From Candidatus Dojkabacteria bacterium (lineage in GTDB: Bacteria > Patescibacteria > Dojkabacteria > SC72): a stretch of DNA of 42,657 nt. The notes beneath the pieces are model-generated. The model was not told where the DNA came from. It saw only the letters and a program-made list of their open reading frames with translations, and made no database searches. The stretch is taken from the NCBI GenBank assembly GCA_023229785.1, contig JALNYV010000017.1, positions 1 to 42,657 on the forward strand. Reading direction: 5' to 3'. Below are positions 14,086 to 22,531 of this stretch, one piece after another (position 1 is the stretch's first letter; the number at the start of each line of letters is the position of its first letter). A program made the translations under genes and the position numbers.

Positions 14086-14246
14086 ACGAATCTACTAAGT
14101 TTTATTTAGAAACTATCCAGAGAGAATTAGAAAGACTAGAGCAGGGCAAGTTTACGGGGAATGTAGAGTTCCAATGTAATTTTAAAGATGGTTCAATTGC
14201 AAATCTTAATGTTACTTTAAGACGAAGTATAAAAAGAATAGAATAA
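14082..14246 (+). CDS. Hypothetical protein (54 aa, GTG start)
   Basis: The frame reaches ATG 14058, but GTG 14082 has AGAGGATGAT just upstream and reads MNESTKFYLETIQRELERLE. An N-terminal coiled helix is followed by strands (FTGNVEFQCNFKDGS). It ends shortly before a terminator and so closes the first part of the head operon. Confidence 0.55.
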   Translation: MNESTKFYLETIQRELERLEQGKFTGNVEFQCNFKDGSIANLNVTLRRSIKRIE

Positions 14247-14275
14247 TAATTTAATTTAAGGTAGCTTAAATCATA

Positions 14276-14313
14276 AGCCCTCTGATTTCAGAAATGAAGT
14301 TGGAGGGTTTTTT
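14276..14313 (+). terminator. Intrinsic terminator before the scaffold genes
   Basis: CCCTC (14278-14282) pairs with GAGGG (14303-14307), with an imperfect inner stem, followed by T6 (14308-14313). It lies between the portal group and the scaffold/capsid group. It may set different transcript levels, or require antitermination. Confidence 0.65.
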
Positions 14314-14345
14314 AACTGGAACTTAAAACTAAGGAGGTGATACAG

Positions 14346-14543
14346 GTGAGCGAAGTAGAGAAGAAAGTGGAAAAGAAGGTAGAGAAGAAAGAAGTTAAAA
14401 AAGTTCAGGTACTTGTTGCGCAGAGAAAAGTGGAACAATATCTTAAAGAAGGATGGAAAGAAGTGGATATAAAAGTGTTGAAGGACAAAAATCTTAAAGA
14501 CAACTTAATTAGAAATCAAGACATGATCTTGATGGAAAGGTAA
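14346..14543 (+). CDS. Lysine/glutamate-rich protein (65 aa, GTG start)
   Basis: GTG 14346 is placed by AAGGAGGTGAT. Reads MSEVEKKVEKKVEKKEVKKV with repeated VEKK units, followed by a small folded part (VEQYLKEGWKEVDIKVL) like the short alpha/beta folds found in many phages. It is the first gene after the terminator and precedes the scaffold gene by one base. Confidence 0.6.
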   Translation: MSEVEKKVEKKVEKKEVKKVQVLVAQRKVEQYLKEGWKEVDIKVLKDKNLKDNLIRNQDMILMER

Positions 14544-14544
14544 A

Positions 14545-15420
14545 ATGGCAAACGACGCAATCTTTACGAAAGAAGCGGAAGAAAAGGATAATGTGAGGTT
14601 TAAGGAATTAAAAGAAAAGAAACAGGAAGAATTAACTCCTGAGGAGAAAACAGAGTTAGGTGATTTAAAAGATAGGCATAGCACCAGGGTTCAGAAAAGA
14701 ATTGATACGATTACAGCACAGAAGAGAGAAGCCGAAGAAGAAGCTGAAAGACTTAGAAAAGAGAATGAGGAGTTAAGAAACAAAACAGCTAAGAAAGAAG
14801 AAGATGTACCAGAAAGCGTTAAGGGTGAGTTAGTAGAGATTGCTGGTAAGAAATACTTTACTGATAAGGCATTAATAGCACAGATTAAAACAGGCGAGTT
14901 AACCGAAGATGAAGCTTATCAGTACCAGCGTAAAAGAGATAAAGAAGAGGTTAAGTGGGAGTTAAGGCAGGAACAAGCACAGGAAGAAAGAAAGGTTAGT
15001 GAACAAAAAACTAGACAAGAGGATATGGATAATGTACTTAAAACTTATCCACAGTTTAGTAAGAAACATCCTGACTTTAACGATACTGACCCTTTATATA
15101 AACTAGCAAACGAGATTTATGTAGAAGGATATATTGCTAATCCAAAAGGTTTAAGTCTTGCTATCAAACGAGCTAAAGAAATCTTAAGGATTACAGATGA
15201 GAAAATAGACAGAAGCGATGACCATAGTGTTGATGGTTCAGAAGCTCCTGAAAGGAATAGTGGTAGTAAAAAAGAAGTTACACTGTCTGAGCAGGAAAAA
15301 GAATCAGCAGTGAGGATGTACACACGGGGAGATGTAATTAACCCGAAAACAGGAAGAGCTTATACAGAAAACGAGGCGGTAGCAAAAGCCTTAGAAGCTA
15401 AAAAAAGAAGGAGAGCATAA
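14545..15420 (+). CDS. Probable scaffolding protein
   Basis: 291 aa, very rich in Glu, Lys, Arg and Gln. A long coiled coil covers residues about 48-80 (KREAEEEAERLRKENEELRN) and a second helical part about 125-170. The C-terminus is basic (AKALEAKKRRRA), like the coat-binding end of P22 and phi29-type scaffolds. Position between portal and capsid genes fits. There is no protease domain, so a separate protease or none is used. The residues are too low-complexity for a family call. Confidence 0.7.
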   Translation: MANDAIFTKEAEEKDNVRFKELKEKKQEELTPEEKTELGDLKDRHSTRVQKRIDTITAQKREAEEEAERLRKENEELRNKTAKKEEDVPESVKGELVEIAGKKYFTDKALIAQIKTGELTEDEAYQYQRKRDKEEVKWELRQEQAQEERKVSEQKTRQEDMDNVLKTYPQFSKKHPDFNDTDPLYKLANEIYVEGYIANPKGLSLAIKRAKEILRITDEKIDRSDDHSVDGSEAPERNSGSKKEVTLSEQEKESAVRMYTRGDVINPKTGRAYTENEAVAKALEAKKRRRA

Positions 15421-15941
15421 TGGTTAAAAAATCTCAAAAAGAGAACGTAGAGGTAAAACAAGAAGCCCCTCTGGTTGTCAATCCAACCGAGAAAGTTCTT
15501 GAGAAAGAAAACGTGCAAACGGAAGAGTATAACATAGAAATAATCAGGGATTATTACGGAAATGTAGACCCGTTCTATCTTTCCAAGAAAGACCCTAATT
15601 ATCATTACAGGTTTTTAAGAGATGAACATAAGAACATCACGCTTAAAACTGGAAATCTTTTATTCCAGAAAGGCGGATGGCAGATAGTTCCAAAGGAACA
15701 CCTCTTTAAACTTGGTTTTAAAGCCAGTGAATTATCACCTGATGGGTTAATGCGAAGAGGTGACCAAATCTTAGCCTTCATGCCGCAAGCTTTATACTTA
15801 GAAAAAATTAAGTATAAGAAAGAGCAAGCGGATTATCCAATGAAGATTATGGATAAAAGACTAAAGAACGGCGACTCTTCAATCGGTGGTATTCACGATT
15901 CAATGAAGGGAATACAAACACAAAAAGAGTTAGGTTTATAA
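15420..15941 (+). CDS. Hypothetical head-region protein (173 aa)
   Basis: Starts in a TAATG overlap with the scaffold gene. The first 35 residues are charged and flexible. The body has aromatic-rich segments (IEIIRDYYGNVDPFYLSKKD and GNLLFQKGGWQIVPKEHLFK). It lies between scaffold and decoration genes, as in other head clusters. A linker or capsid-binding role is possible; no motif recognised. Confidence 0.6.
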   Translation: MVKKSQKENVEVKQEAPLVVNPTEKVLEKENVQTEEYNIEIIRDYYGNVDPFYLSKKDPNYHYRFLRDEHKNITLKTGNLLFQKGGWQIVPKEHLFKLGFKASELSPDGLMRRGDQILAFMPQALYLEKIKYKKEQADYPMKIMDKRLKNGDSSIGGIHDSMKGIQTQKELGL

Positions 15942-15957
15942 TTAAGGAGGTTTAAGA

Positions 15958-16530
15958 ATGGCGAATATTGATAATCCGGGATTTCGCCCTGCTGATAGAA
16001 AACCGAGTGAAGAATTAATGTTTGATGTCTATGCCTCAAACGCCACTGCTATTTATGTTGGTGACGTTGTAGATGTAGCTTCAACTGGTGGGGTCACTCC
16101 TTCTTCTGGTGGCGGGACAAATCCAGAATACGCTGTTGGTGTAGTAGTTGCTTTATATGATGAAAATGGTATTCCTGTAGGCGCTCCTGGTTCTGCGGTT
16201 GCGACTAAATATCTTACAGCTACCACAGCTGGTAAGGCATTAGTTGCTTTAGCATTACCTGGTCGCAGGTTTATCGCACAGACACAGACAGGTCAGACTC
16301 CTGCTGCGACTGCAGTATTTGCAACAACTGATTTAGTTGCAGGTTCTGGTACTACAGCTACCGCAAAGTCAGGTCATGAATTGACTTATTCTGACTTGAA
16401 CACTGGTGGTCAGTTATTAATTCTGGGATTAGTTGCATCCCCAGATAATACATACGCAGCTCATGCTGACTTGTATGTATGTTTCAATGAATGCATTTTT
16501 GGTTGTAACGGTAAAGCAGCTGGAGTATAA
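15958..16530 (+). CDS. Probable head decoration or capsid-associated protein
   Basis: 190 aa. Starts MANIDNPGFRPADRKPSEEL, matching the MANIDNP(H)GxRP start of proteins found directly before capsid genes in many phages. The rest is small, beta-rich and Gly/Ala/Thr-rich (a PSSGGGTNPEYAVGVVVALY stretch), with an ending that has several Cys. It has a strong AAGGAGG site and a tight link to the capsid gene. It probably coats or stabilises the head. Confidence 0.7.
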   Translation: MANIDNPGFRPADRKPSEELMFDVYASNATAIYVGDVVDVASTGGVTPSSGGGTNPEYAVGVVVALYDENGIPVGAPGSAVATKYLTATTAGKALVALALPGRRFIAQTQTGQTPAATAVFATTDLVAGSGTTATAKSGHELTYSDLNTGGQLLILGLVASPDNTYAAHADLYVCFNECIFGCNGKAAGV

Positions 16531-16552
16531 CTATTTAAGGAGGAATTAAGAG

Positions 16553-17455
16553 ATGCCTATAACAAGTGCTCAAATAGTTGATACTCTTGATGCCAACCTT
16601 AATTCAATGTATCAGGATGGATTAGAGGGTTGGGGTAACGAGTATCAAAAAGTATTTAATGTATTAAACTCCACGAAGCAGACTGAACAGGATTCATACG
16701 AGTCTGGTTTTGGAGCGATGCCGGAGAAGCCGGAAGGAGTAGCAGCAACCTATGATACCATTTATCCAGGTATCAAGGAAACCTATACGCATAAAACTTA
16801 TGCATTAGGTTACGAAATTACTGAAGAAGCAATCGAGGATAATCTTCAGACTCCAGAAACATTTAACAAACTTCCTCAAGCTCTTAGCCGTTCAGGTGAG
16901 GAGACAATCGAGTTAACCGCAGCTAATGTATTCAACAATGGTTTTTCAACCAATGGTTTTGATGGAGTTCCTTTATTCTCAGAGAGCCACCCGAAAGTTG
17001 GTGGTGGAACCCAGAGCAATAAACCATCTACAGATGCTGACTTATCAATTACTTCTTTAACTGCTGGTTTAACCGCCATCGAGAAGTTCACTGATGAGAG
17101 AGGTTTAAAGAAACCTACCAAAGCAGTATTGTTACTCGTTCCTGTTGATTTGTGGAACGTGGCAGAAGAGCTTTTAGAATCAGAGTACAAGCCTTACGTT
17201 GCTAACAACGAAGTTAATGCTCTGCAGAAGAAAGACCTTCAGTATTTTGTGTATCACTATTTAACAGACACGGATGCATGGTTCTTACTTGCAGAAAAGT
17301 CTGCTCATATGTTGAAGTTCTATTGGAGAGTTAAACCGGGTGCTTTAAGACGTGGAACTGATTTTGATTCTACTAACTTAAAACATCTCGCAAGGATGAG
17401 ATTCTCAGTAGGATATTCACATCACATGGGAACATACGGTACGTCAGGTGCATAA
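16553..17455 (+). CDS. Major capsid protein
   Basis: 300 aa with an AAGGAGG site. The N-terminal helix is followed by EITEEAIEDNLQT, a segment with the pattern seen in Mu gpT-like/HK97-fold coats. KAVLLLVPVDLWNVAEELL is the core helix/strand pair, and the C-terminal part (DSTNLKHLARMRFSVGYSHH) closes the fold. Gene order scaffold - decoration - capsid supports it. The HK97 fold is inferred from the pattern and has not been verified by alignment. Confidence 0.85.
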   Translation: MPITSAQIVDTLDANLNSMYQDGLEGWGNEYQKVFNVLNSTKQTEQDSYESGFGAMPEKPEGVAATYDTIYPGIKETYTHKTYALGYEITEEAIEDNLQTPETFNKLPQALSRSGEETIELTAANVFNNGFSTNGFDGVPLFSESHPKVGGGTQSNKPSTDADLSITSLTAGLTAIEKFTDERGLKKPTKAVLLLVPVDLWNVAEELLESEYKPYVANNEVNALQKKDLQYFVYHYLTDTDAWFLLAEKSAHMLKFYWRVKPGALRRGTDFDSTNLKHLARMRFSVGYSHHMGTYGTSGA

Positions 17456-17468
17456 GGAGGAGTTAATC

Positions 17469-17810
17469 ATGAAAAAGTATTTGGCATTGTTTGTAGTAGT
17501 TGCCGTATTACTTATGGTTGACTTCGCTTTCGCTCAGACACCAAGAGATGCGACGAGTTCCGAAGGGAAGTCGTCTTTTACTAATCTTGCTGTAACTGGA
17601 AATAACTTAAACGGAGCAACTGCAATTACCCGTCCAGGTACTCCTGGTTATATCGAGATGCTCTCTTCAGCGGGTAACACCTATTATTTATGGATAGATT
17701 ATAATGGCATATTGAAAGTTTCTTCAGCTGTTATAGTTGGTTTAGGTTCAAGTCCGGCGATAGTAGGTTGGAGTGATGCTTCTGGTACGAATGTTGCAAC
17801 ACAGAAGTAA
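17469..17810 (+). CDS. Exported protein with signal peptide (113 aa)
   Basis: The frame extends to a GTG at 17448, but ATG 17469 has AAGGAGGAG at the right spacing. MKKYLALFVVVAVLLMVDFA followed by FAQ is a clear Sec signal peptide with AxA cleavage. The mature part is about 90 residues, small and Ser/Thr/Gly-rich (TPGYIEMLSSAGNTYYLWID), beta-like. It is the first of nine signal-bearing genes, directly behind the capsid gene. Role unknown. Confidence 0.75.
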   Translation: MKKYLALFVVVAVLLMVDFAFAQTPRDATSSEGKSSFTNLAVTGNNLNGATAITRPGTPGYIEMLSSAGNTYYLWIDYNGILKVSSAVIVGLGSSPAIVGWSDASGTNVATQK

Positions 17811-17828
17811 GTAACCTAAGTATAATCT

Positions 17829-17865
17829 AGATAGAGGGTAGGGGTTAAAATCCCTGCCCTCATCT
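17829..17865 (+). other. Strong RNA hairpin without U-tract
   Basis: AGAT plus GAGGGTAGGG pairs with CCCTGCCCTC plus ATCT (14 bp with one G-U pair and one bulge), loop GTTAAAAT. The lack of a T run argues against a terminator. It may be a 3'-end stabiliser for the capsid mRNA or lower expression of the next gene; the ribosome-binding site of the next gene (ACGGAG) follows it at once. Confidence 0.65.
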
Positions 17866-17875
17866 AACGGAGAAA

Positions 17876-19030
17876 ATGAGTATATTAATCAGTTTAGCAA
17901 TAGTCTTAACAATGATAGCTTCAATTATACCACTGAATAATAATCTTCTTTGGTATAATCAGTATCTTGTTTTGTTGTTTTTTACTTATCTTATTCCAGT
18001 AGTCTTGTTATGGAAGTTTAATAAGTATCTATCTTTAGTTATTCTAACTTGTGTATTTTCTACATTCTTTACAGCTGCATACTCGCCAAGAGCAATGTTA
18101 ATTTTAACCCAGTTCGAAGCATTAGCTCTGGTATCTTATATGGTTAGTAAGTTTAATTTTAAGCAACGCAAGAATATTAACATAGCTTTTCTAGGTATAT
18201 TTATTCTCCAATTAATTATGGTAACAGCACAGTTATTTAATAAAGACCCGTTTTTTAGTTCAATCTATGATTCATTGAAAGATTTTATGGTAGGTTTTAT
18301 GGGTTCTCCTGACCAGTTAGGTTCGGTTACTGCAATCATTAATCCAATAGTAATGAGTTTTGGTTTCTTATTGATTATCCCAGCCCTATTTATGATAGGA
18401 GTTACTAAGTCATCATTTGCATTATTAGCTTGTATAGTTTCGGTGTTGTTCTTAGTTTATTTTAATTACAAAAAGTATTTTAAGAAAATGGTTGTTTTAT
18501 GTGTTTTACTAGGAGTGTTCTTTTTGATTAGAGTTGACCCTTTAAAATCTGCAGCAGTTAATACTAGAACTTCTGTATGGAAACATGCGATTAGTGCTGT
18601 TGTTAAAGGTAAAATTGAGATTAATAAAAATAATGATAAATTTAATGTTGTTACTAATCCTTTATTTGGATATGGATTTGGAAACTTTCTTTTGATATTT
18701 CCTTATGTTCCACAGCAACCTCATTTTAATTATATTGATGAGAAATTTACACACGCACATAATGATTTTGTAGAGTTTATATTTGAAACTGGTTTGCTAG
18801 GAGCAATAGTTATATTTGCTTTGCTTATCAGTATAATCATTGGATTTATAATTTCAATTAAGAGTTCTGAACTAGTAATTTACTTTGGAAGTTTAATTGC
18901 TTACATAGTTAATATGAATGGCAATTTTATATCTCATATCGCAGTAACTGGATTATATCTTGCAATCATATATGGGATGTATGAAGGAGTTAGGAGAGAA
19001 TTAAATGGGAAGATTACCACCTTGGTATAA
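17876..19030 (+). CDS. O-antigen ligase/polymerase-like membrane protein
   Basis: 384 aa with about ten hydrophobic spans. The large periplasmic loop carries the Wzy_C/WaaL hallmarks: RTSVWKHAI (Arg), NPLFGYGFGNF (GxGxGxF type), and EKFTHAHNDFVEFIFETGLL (the H-x-H-N-D-F signature), then more spans. WaaL-family enzymes transfer or polymerise O-antigen in the periplasm. In phages, related genes change host surface sugars and block superinfection, but they usually sit in lysogeny regions. Here the gene is inside the capsid/tail operon of a phage with no integrase. Donor and acceptor are unknown. Confidence 0.85.
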   Translation: MSILISLAIVLTMIASIIPLNNNLLWYNQYLVLLFFTYLIPVVLLWKFNKYLSLVILTCVFSTFFTAAYSPRAMLILTQFEALALVSYMVSKFNFKQRKNINIAFLGIFILQLIMVTAQLFNKDPFFSSIYDSLKDFMVGFMGSPDQLGSVTAIINPIVMSFGFLLIIPALFMIGVTKSSFALLACIVSVLFLVYFNYKKYFKKMVVLCVLLGVFFLIRVDPLKSAAVNTRTSVWKHAISAVVKGKIEINKNNDKFNVVTNPLFGYGFGNFLLIFPYVPQQPHFNYIDEKFTHAHNDFVEFIFETGLLGAIVIFALLISIIIGFIISIKSSELVIYFGSLIAYIVNMNGNFISHIAVTGLYLAIIYGMYEGVRRELNGKITTLV

Positions 19031-19172
19031 ATCTCAACTTCGTGAATGTTGTGTATGCGGTTTCTGGTATCCCGAAAGAGATGGGAGAATAACTAAACAA
19101 GATAACCGATGGGTGTGCCGATGGGATAAAGACTCTGTTAGAGATAAAGACAGAACTAAAAATATAAATTAA
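19005..19172 (+). CDS. Small Cys/Trp-rich protein (55 aa)
   Basis: ATG 19005 lies after GGAGAG and overlaps the O-antigen-ligase-like gene by 26 bp. Reads MGRLPPWYKSQLRECCVCGF, then WYPERDG and WVCRWDKDSVRDKDR. Its cysteines (CCVC and a later C) could form a metal site. The pattern CxxCGFWYP...W(V)C resembles phage zinc-binding peptides. Confidence 0.6.
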   Translation: MGRLPPWYKSQLRECCVCGFWYPERDGRITKQDNRWVCRWDKDSVRDKDRTKNIN

Positions 19173-19185
19173 CTTAGGAGGAAGT

Positions 19186-19539
19186 ATGAAAAAGATTTTG
19201 TTCAGTTTAATATTTGTTTTTGGATTAGTAACATTCGCTCATGCAGTTAACTCTAATGTTTATCAACTTCATACCTGGAGTCCTAGCACTCCGAGAACAG
19301 CAACAGAAGTTACTTTTGTAGGGGAATCTAGAGATTTAACTATTATTAATGGAGATACTTCTAATGGCGTATGGGTGGACTTAAAAGGTGTTAATACTAC
19401 TTGTACCGCTAATACTGCCGGTTGTGCGTTTCTTCCAGCTAGCGGTGAAATAAGTCTATATGGTTTTATTACAGATGGTATCAATTTAATTACCTATAAA
19501 ACTCAAGCAAGTCCAATAACAGTTATTTGTGTTAATTAA
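19186..19539 (+). CDS. Exported protein with signal peptide (117 aa)
   Basis: MKKILFSLIFVFGLVTFAHA ends in an AxA cleavage site, followed by a beta-rich mature domain (QLHTWSPSTPRTATEVTFVG onwards, with TTCTANTAGC). AAGGAGGAAG is the ribosome-binding site. It lies between the ligase-like gene and the tail genes. It may be a virion surface or periplasmic protein. No family recognised. Confidence 0.7.
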   Translation: MKKILFSLIFVFGLVTFAHAVNSNVYQLHTWSPSTPRTATEVTFVGESRDLTIINGDTSNGVWVDLKGVNTTCTANTAGCAFLPASGEISLYGFITDGINLITYKTQASPITVICVN

Positions 19540-19781
19540 TGTACGAAGCAAGGTCAGTAATATTAAAGAAAAAACCACGAATAATATTAAATAAGGATTT
19601 TCCAATATTTAATGATATTCAGGTAGGTGAAAAAGGACAATGTATTATCTATGGTTCTATTATATCAGATAGAAAAGATGCTGCCGATGATGGAACTGAA
19701 TATCTTGTTAAAACAGTGGAGATAGATAAAGTTGAAGCAATCGAGGAAAGAGTTAATAGAAGTAACTCCGGAAGTATATAA
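19539..19781 (+). CDS. Small beta protein, paralogue A (80 aa)
   Basis: Starts in a TAATG overlap. The core reads DFPIFNDIQVGEKGQCIIYG, then KTVEIDKVEAI. The layout (leading strand, (V/I)GE turn, long strands) is shared with the next gene, so they look like paralogues. From memory such short beta proteins appear before adaptor genes in many phages; function unknown. Confidence 0.6.
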   Translation: MYEARSVILKKKPRIILNKDFPIFNDIQVGEKGQCIIYGSIISDRKDAADDGTEYLVKTVEIDKVEAIEERVNRSNSGSI

Positions 19782-19947
19782 GCCGACTTTTGACATTCCT
19801 GAGAATTTGAATATGGAAATAGGAACTAAAAAGATAGGTGAAAGAGTAAAGTTGATAGTCAATTATGAAATAGTTGAAAAGACTAAAAGCTATACTATTC
19901 TTAGAGTTCATGGATTAACAGTAGTTAAAACTAAAAGAACTTATTAG
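19732..19947 (+). CDS. Small beta protein, paralogue B (71 aa, TTG start)
   Basis: The core MEIGTKKIGERVKLIVNYEI and the end YTILRVHGLTVV match the strand pattern of the previous gene. TTG 19732 lies after GGAGATAGATAAAG; there is no nearer in-frame ATG that keeps the whole fold. It overlaps the previous gene by 50 bp. Confidence 0.55.
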   Translation: MKQSRKELIEVTPEVYKPTFDIPENLNMEIGTKKIGERVKLIVNYEIVEKTKSYTILRVHGLTVVKTKRTY

Positions 19948-19967
19948 ATATAGGGAGGTTATAAAAA

Positions 19968-20924
19968 TTGTATAACTTTGGCGAATTAAAAAATAAAGTT
20001 TCTACTTTAGCACAACGCTCTGATGACTCTGATTATCAAACAAAAATAGGAGTATGGATTCAGTTATCGCATAAATTCTTAGCAGATATTTATGATTATT
20101 TCTCAGAACTTCAAGATATCCATAACTTTAGTACAGTTGACGGACAAGAAGATTATCCTCTACCAATTAGATTTGATAAGCCTTTAAGACTTTTTGATTT
20201 AACTAATAATAGAAAGATTAATCCTCGTACAGAAGAGGAGTATTTTGAAGAGAATATATCCGCGATATCTAGTGCTGAAGAAAGCGACCCTGATTCTTAT
20301 AGGATTTATGGAGTATCTGGTTCGGTAACTCCGTTAGCGACTACTGGAGATACAGTTAAAGTTAAGAGTTCATCTTCAAGTGATACTGGAAGTATAAAGG
20401 TTAGAATTGAAGGATATATTGATTCAGCTAGGTTAATTTTAGATGATGAGGAAATAACTATTTCGACTGGTTCTCCGACTACCTATGTTGCTGGTACTAA
20501 AACTTTCTATGGAAAATTAACTAAGATAACTAAGTCAGCAAATACAGTTGGTTATATTAGTGTTGCTAATTCTGCTGGAACTGTAATTGAAACTATTCCT
20601 CCAGATGAGAGAGTAGTTATCCACAAGGTACTCAAACTCGGTAAAATACCAGATGGAACAAATAGTATGAGGTTATTGTTTAAGTCTAAAGTTAGAGAAT
20701 TAGTTAATGATTATGATTGCCCGTTTACAGAATGCGATAGATACTTGATTTTTGATGCGTTAGGATTCGCTTTGAAACAAGATAAGGAAGACCAAAGAGC
20801 ACAGTTTGCTTGGGATAGAGCAGTAGAAGCACTTAAGGCAATATTAGCTAATCAGAATAATAAGTTAGGACCAGATTTTCAACATAAGATAGAAAGTAAG
20901 TGGCTAAAAGCTCATAGAATATGA
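19968..20924 (+). CDS. Head-to-tail adaptor-like protein (318 aa, TTG start)
   Basis: TTG 19968 lies behind TAGGGAGGTTATAAAAA. The N-terminal helices (QLSHKFLADIYDYFSELQDI) precede a beta insert with Thr/Ser-rich segments and a C-terminal helix rich in acid and Gln (FALKQDKEDQRAQFAWDRAV). This is the shape of connector/adaptor proteins (P22 gp4-type position between portal and gp10). It probably extends the portal ring. Confidence 0.6.
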   Translation: MYNFGELKNKVSTLAQRSDDSDYQTKIGVWIQLSHKFLADIYDYFSELQDIHNFSTVDGQEDYPLPIRFDKPLRLFDLTNNRKINPRTEEEYFEENISAISSAEESDPDSYRIYGVSGSVTPLATTGDTVKVKSSSSSDTGSIKVRIEGYIDSARLILDDEEITISTGSPTTYVAGTKTFYGKLTKITKSANTVGYISVANSAGTVIETIPPDERVVIHKVLKLGKIPDGTNSMRLLFKSKVRELVNDYDCPFTECDRYLIFDALGFALKQDKEDQRAQFAWDRAVEALKAILANQNNKLGPDFQHKIESKWLKAHRI

Positions 20925-22531
20925 TAAAAAAGTTATTAATAGCTTTATTTATTAGTTTTTCATTTTTAACTTGTTCTTTCTCAGATAGCGGAGAACTTCA
21001 AAAAGTTAAGATTAATCTTTTTGAGGGTGGAGAGAATACATACGATTCTCCAGATATAGTTAATGTAAGCCAGGGAACTTTACTCGCTAACGCCGTTAAC
21101 TCACGAAGAGGTCAGCTATTTAAGCGTAAAGGGCAAGATTTATTCGCTAATGACCTAAGTAATACAGCTTTTACTGGCTTAGGTAGTTTCTATCCTGATA
21201 TAAATACTGCTTATATAGTCGCAGCATCTGGACCAAGTATAGTTCGGTCTAATGCTGCCGGAGATAATTGGATAACTATTAATGGAGCTAATCCTCTTAC
21301 TACTGGAAAAGATACTGAATTTATCCAAGCCAATAAGCTGTTGTTTATGCTTAATGGTCAAGACTATACAGCAAATTATAGTGGTTCAGTCTGGGACCCT
21401 GGTTCTTCGTCAGCGTCATCTCCGCCAATAGTAACAACTGGTGCTTGGTTAAGAAACTATCTGTTTGTTGCTGGTAATTCTACTCAACCAGATTGGATTT
21501 ACTTTTCTAATAACCTTGACCCTAGAACATTCACTCCAACTGACATAATTAAGGTTAATACAGGAGATGGTCAAAGAATAGTTAGGTTAGAGCCATTTAA
21601 ACTTAATGAACTAATAGTTTATAAAGAAAGAAGTATTTATAACTTAGATATTACAGGAGATATATTATCAGGTTGGACAACTCAGCCTATATCTACAACG
21701 ATAGGTTGTATTGCTCCTCGTACAGTAGTTAATGTTGGTAATGACCATTGGTTTTTATCAAGCGACCCAATAGCAGTAAGAAGCTTGGCTAGGAGTCAGT
21801 TTGATAAGATTTTAATAGACATAGCTTCTACTCCGATTCAAGATTTATTTAACGGAACTGGAACTACAGTTATAAATAATACATATATTAGTAAAGCTTG
21901 TGCTGTTTTGTTGGATATCAAATACTTTTTAGCAATACCAGTAGGAACATCATCAGTTAATAACTATGTTGTAGTTTATGATTTTATCACTAAGTCTTGG
22001 ACGCATATTACAGGTTGGTATCCTTCAAATTGGAAGGTATTTAATAACCGACTTTATTATACTGATGCCCTAGACGGAAGAGTAGTTTATTGTTTTACTG
22101 GTAATGTAGGGGATATGGCTTCTGGTCCAGTAGTTACATCAGCATCAGAGCCGACAGTTGCTATCTCATATGAATATGCAACAAAGAATATAGATTTTGA
22201 TAACGCAGAAAACTACAAGCAACTTGACTCAATAGATATGGAGTTTGACCCTTCTGGTAATTATAACGCAACAGTTTATATTGAGTTAGATAATGGCGGT
22301 TATCAGAATATCGGAACGATTAATCTTGCGGGTGGTGGGATAACTTTACCAGAGAATTTACCATTTATCCTAAGTGCCTCTGGAGTAGCTCGTAAGACTT
22401 TCCAACTTCAAAGGTATGGTGAGTTTAAGAAGATTAAAGTTAAGGTAATTCAAAATGGTACTTCAGAACTTTGTAATCTCCATAGTATAACAATTTTCGC
22501 CAAAACAAAGCAGTGGAGGCGTGAAAACTAA
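20921..22531 (+). CDS. P22 gp10-like tail hub protein with signal peptide
   Basis: 536 aa. After the N-terminal hydrophobic stretch (MIKKLLIALFISFSFLTCSF, SFS-type cleavage), the mature chain is beta-propeller-like. Its segments EGGENTYDSPDI, GQLFKRKGQDLF, LRNYLFVAGNSTQPDWIYFS and KLNELIVYKERSIYNLDI resemble gp10/packaged-DNA stabilisation proteins. A C-terminal domain (DNGGYQNIGTINLAGGGITL) follows. It probably closes the portal and holds the tail. A Sec signal on a protein that must assemble on the head in the cytoplasm is a puzzle. It overlaps the adaptor by 4 bp. Confidence 0.65.
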   Translation: MIKKLLIALFISFSFLTCSFSDSGELQKVKINLFEGGENTYDSPDIVNVSQGTLLANAVNSRRGQLFKRKGQDLFANDLSNTAFTGLGSFYPDINTAYIVAASGPSIVRSNAAGDNWITINGANPLTTGKDTEFIQANKLLFMLNGQDYTANYSGSVWDPGSSSASSPPIVTTGAWLRNYLFVAGNSTQPDWIYFSNNLDPRTFTPTDIIKVNTGDGQRIVRLEPFKLNELIVYKERSIYNLDITGDILSGWTTQPISTTIGCIAPRTVVNVGNDHWFLSSDPIAVRSLARSQFDKILIDIASTPIQDLFNGTGTTVINNTYISKACAVLLDIKYFLAIPVGTSSVNNYVVVYDFITKSWTHITGWYPSNWKVFNNRLYYTDALDGRVVYCFTGNVGDMASGPVVTSASEPTVAISYEYATKNIDFDNAENYKQLDSIDMEFDPSGNYNATVYIELDNGGYQNIGTINLAGGGITLPENLPFILSASGVARKTFQLQRYGEFKKIKVKVIQNGTSELCNLHSITIFAKTKQWRREN

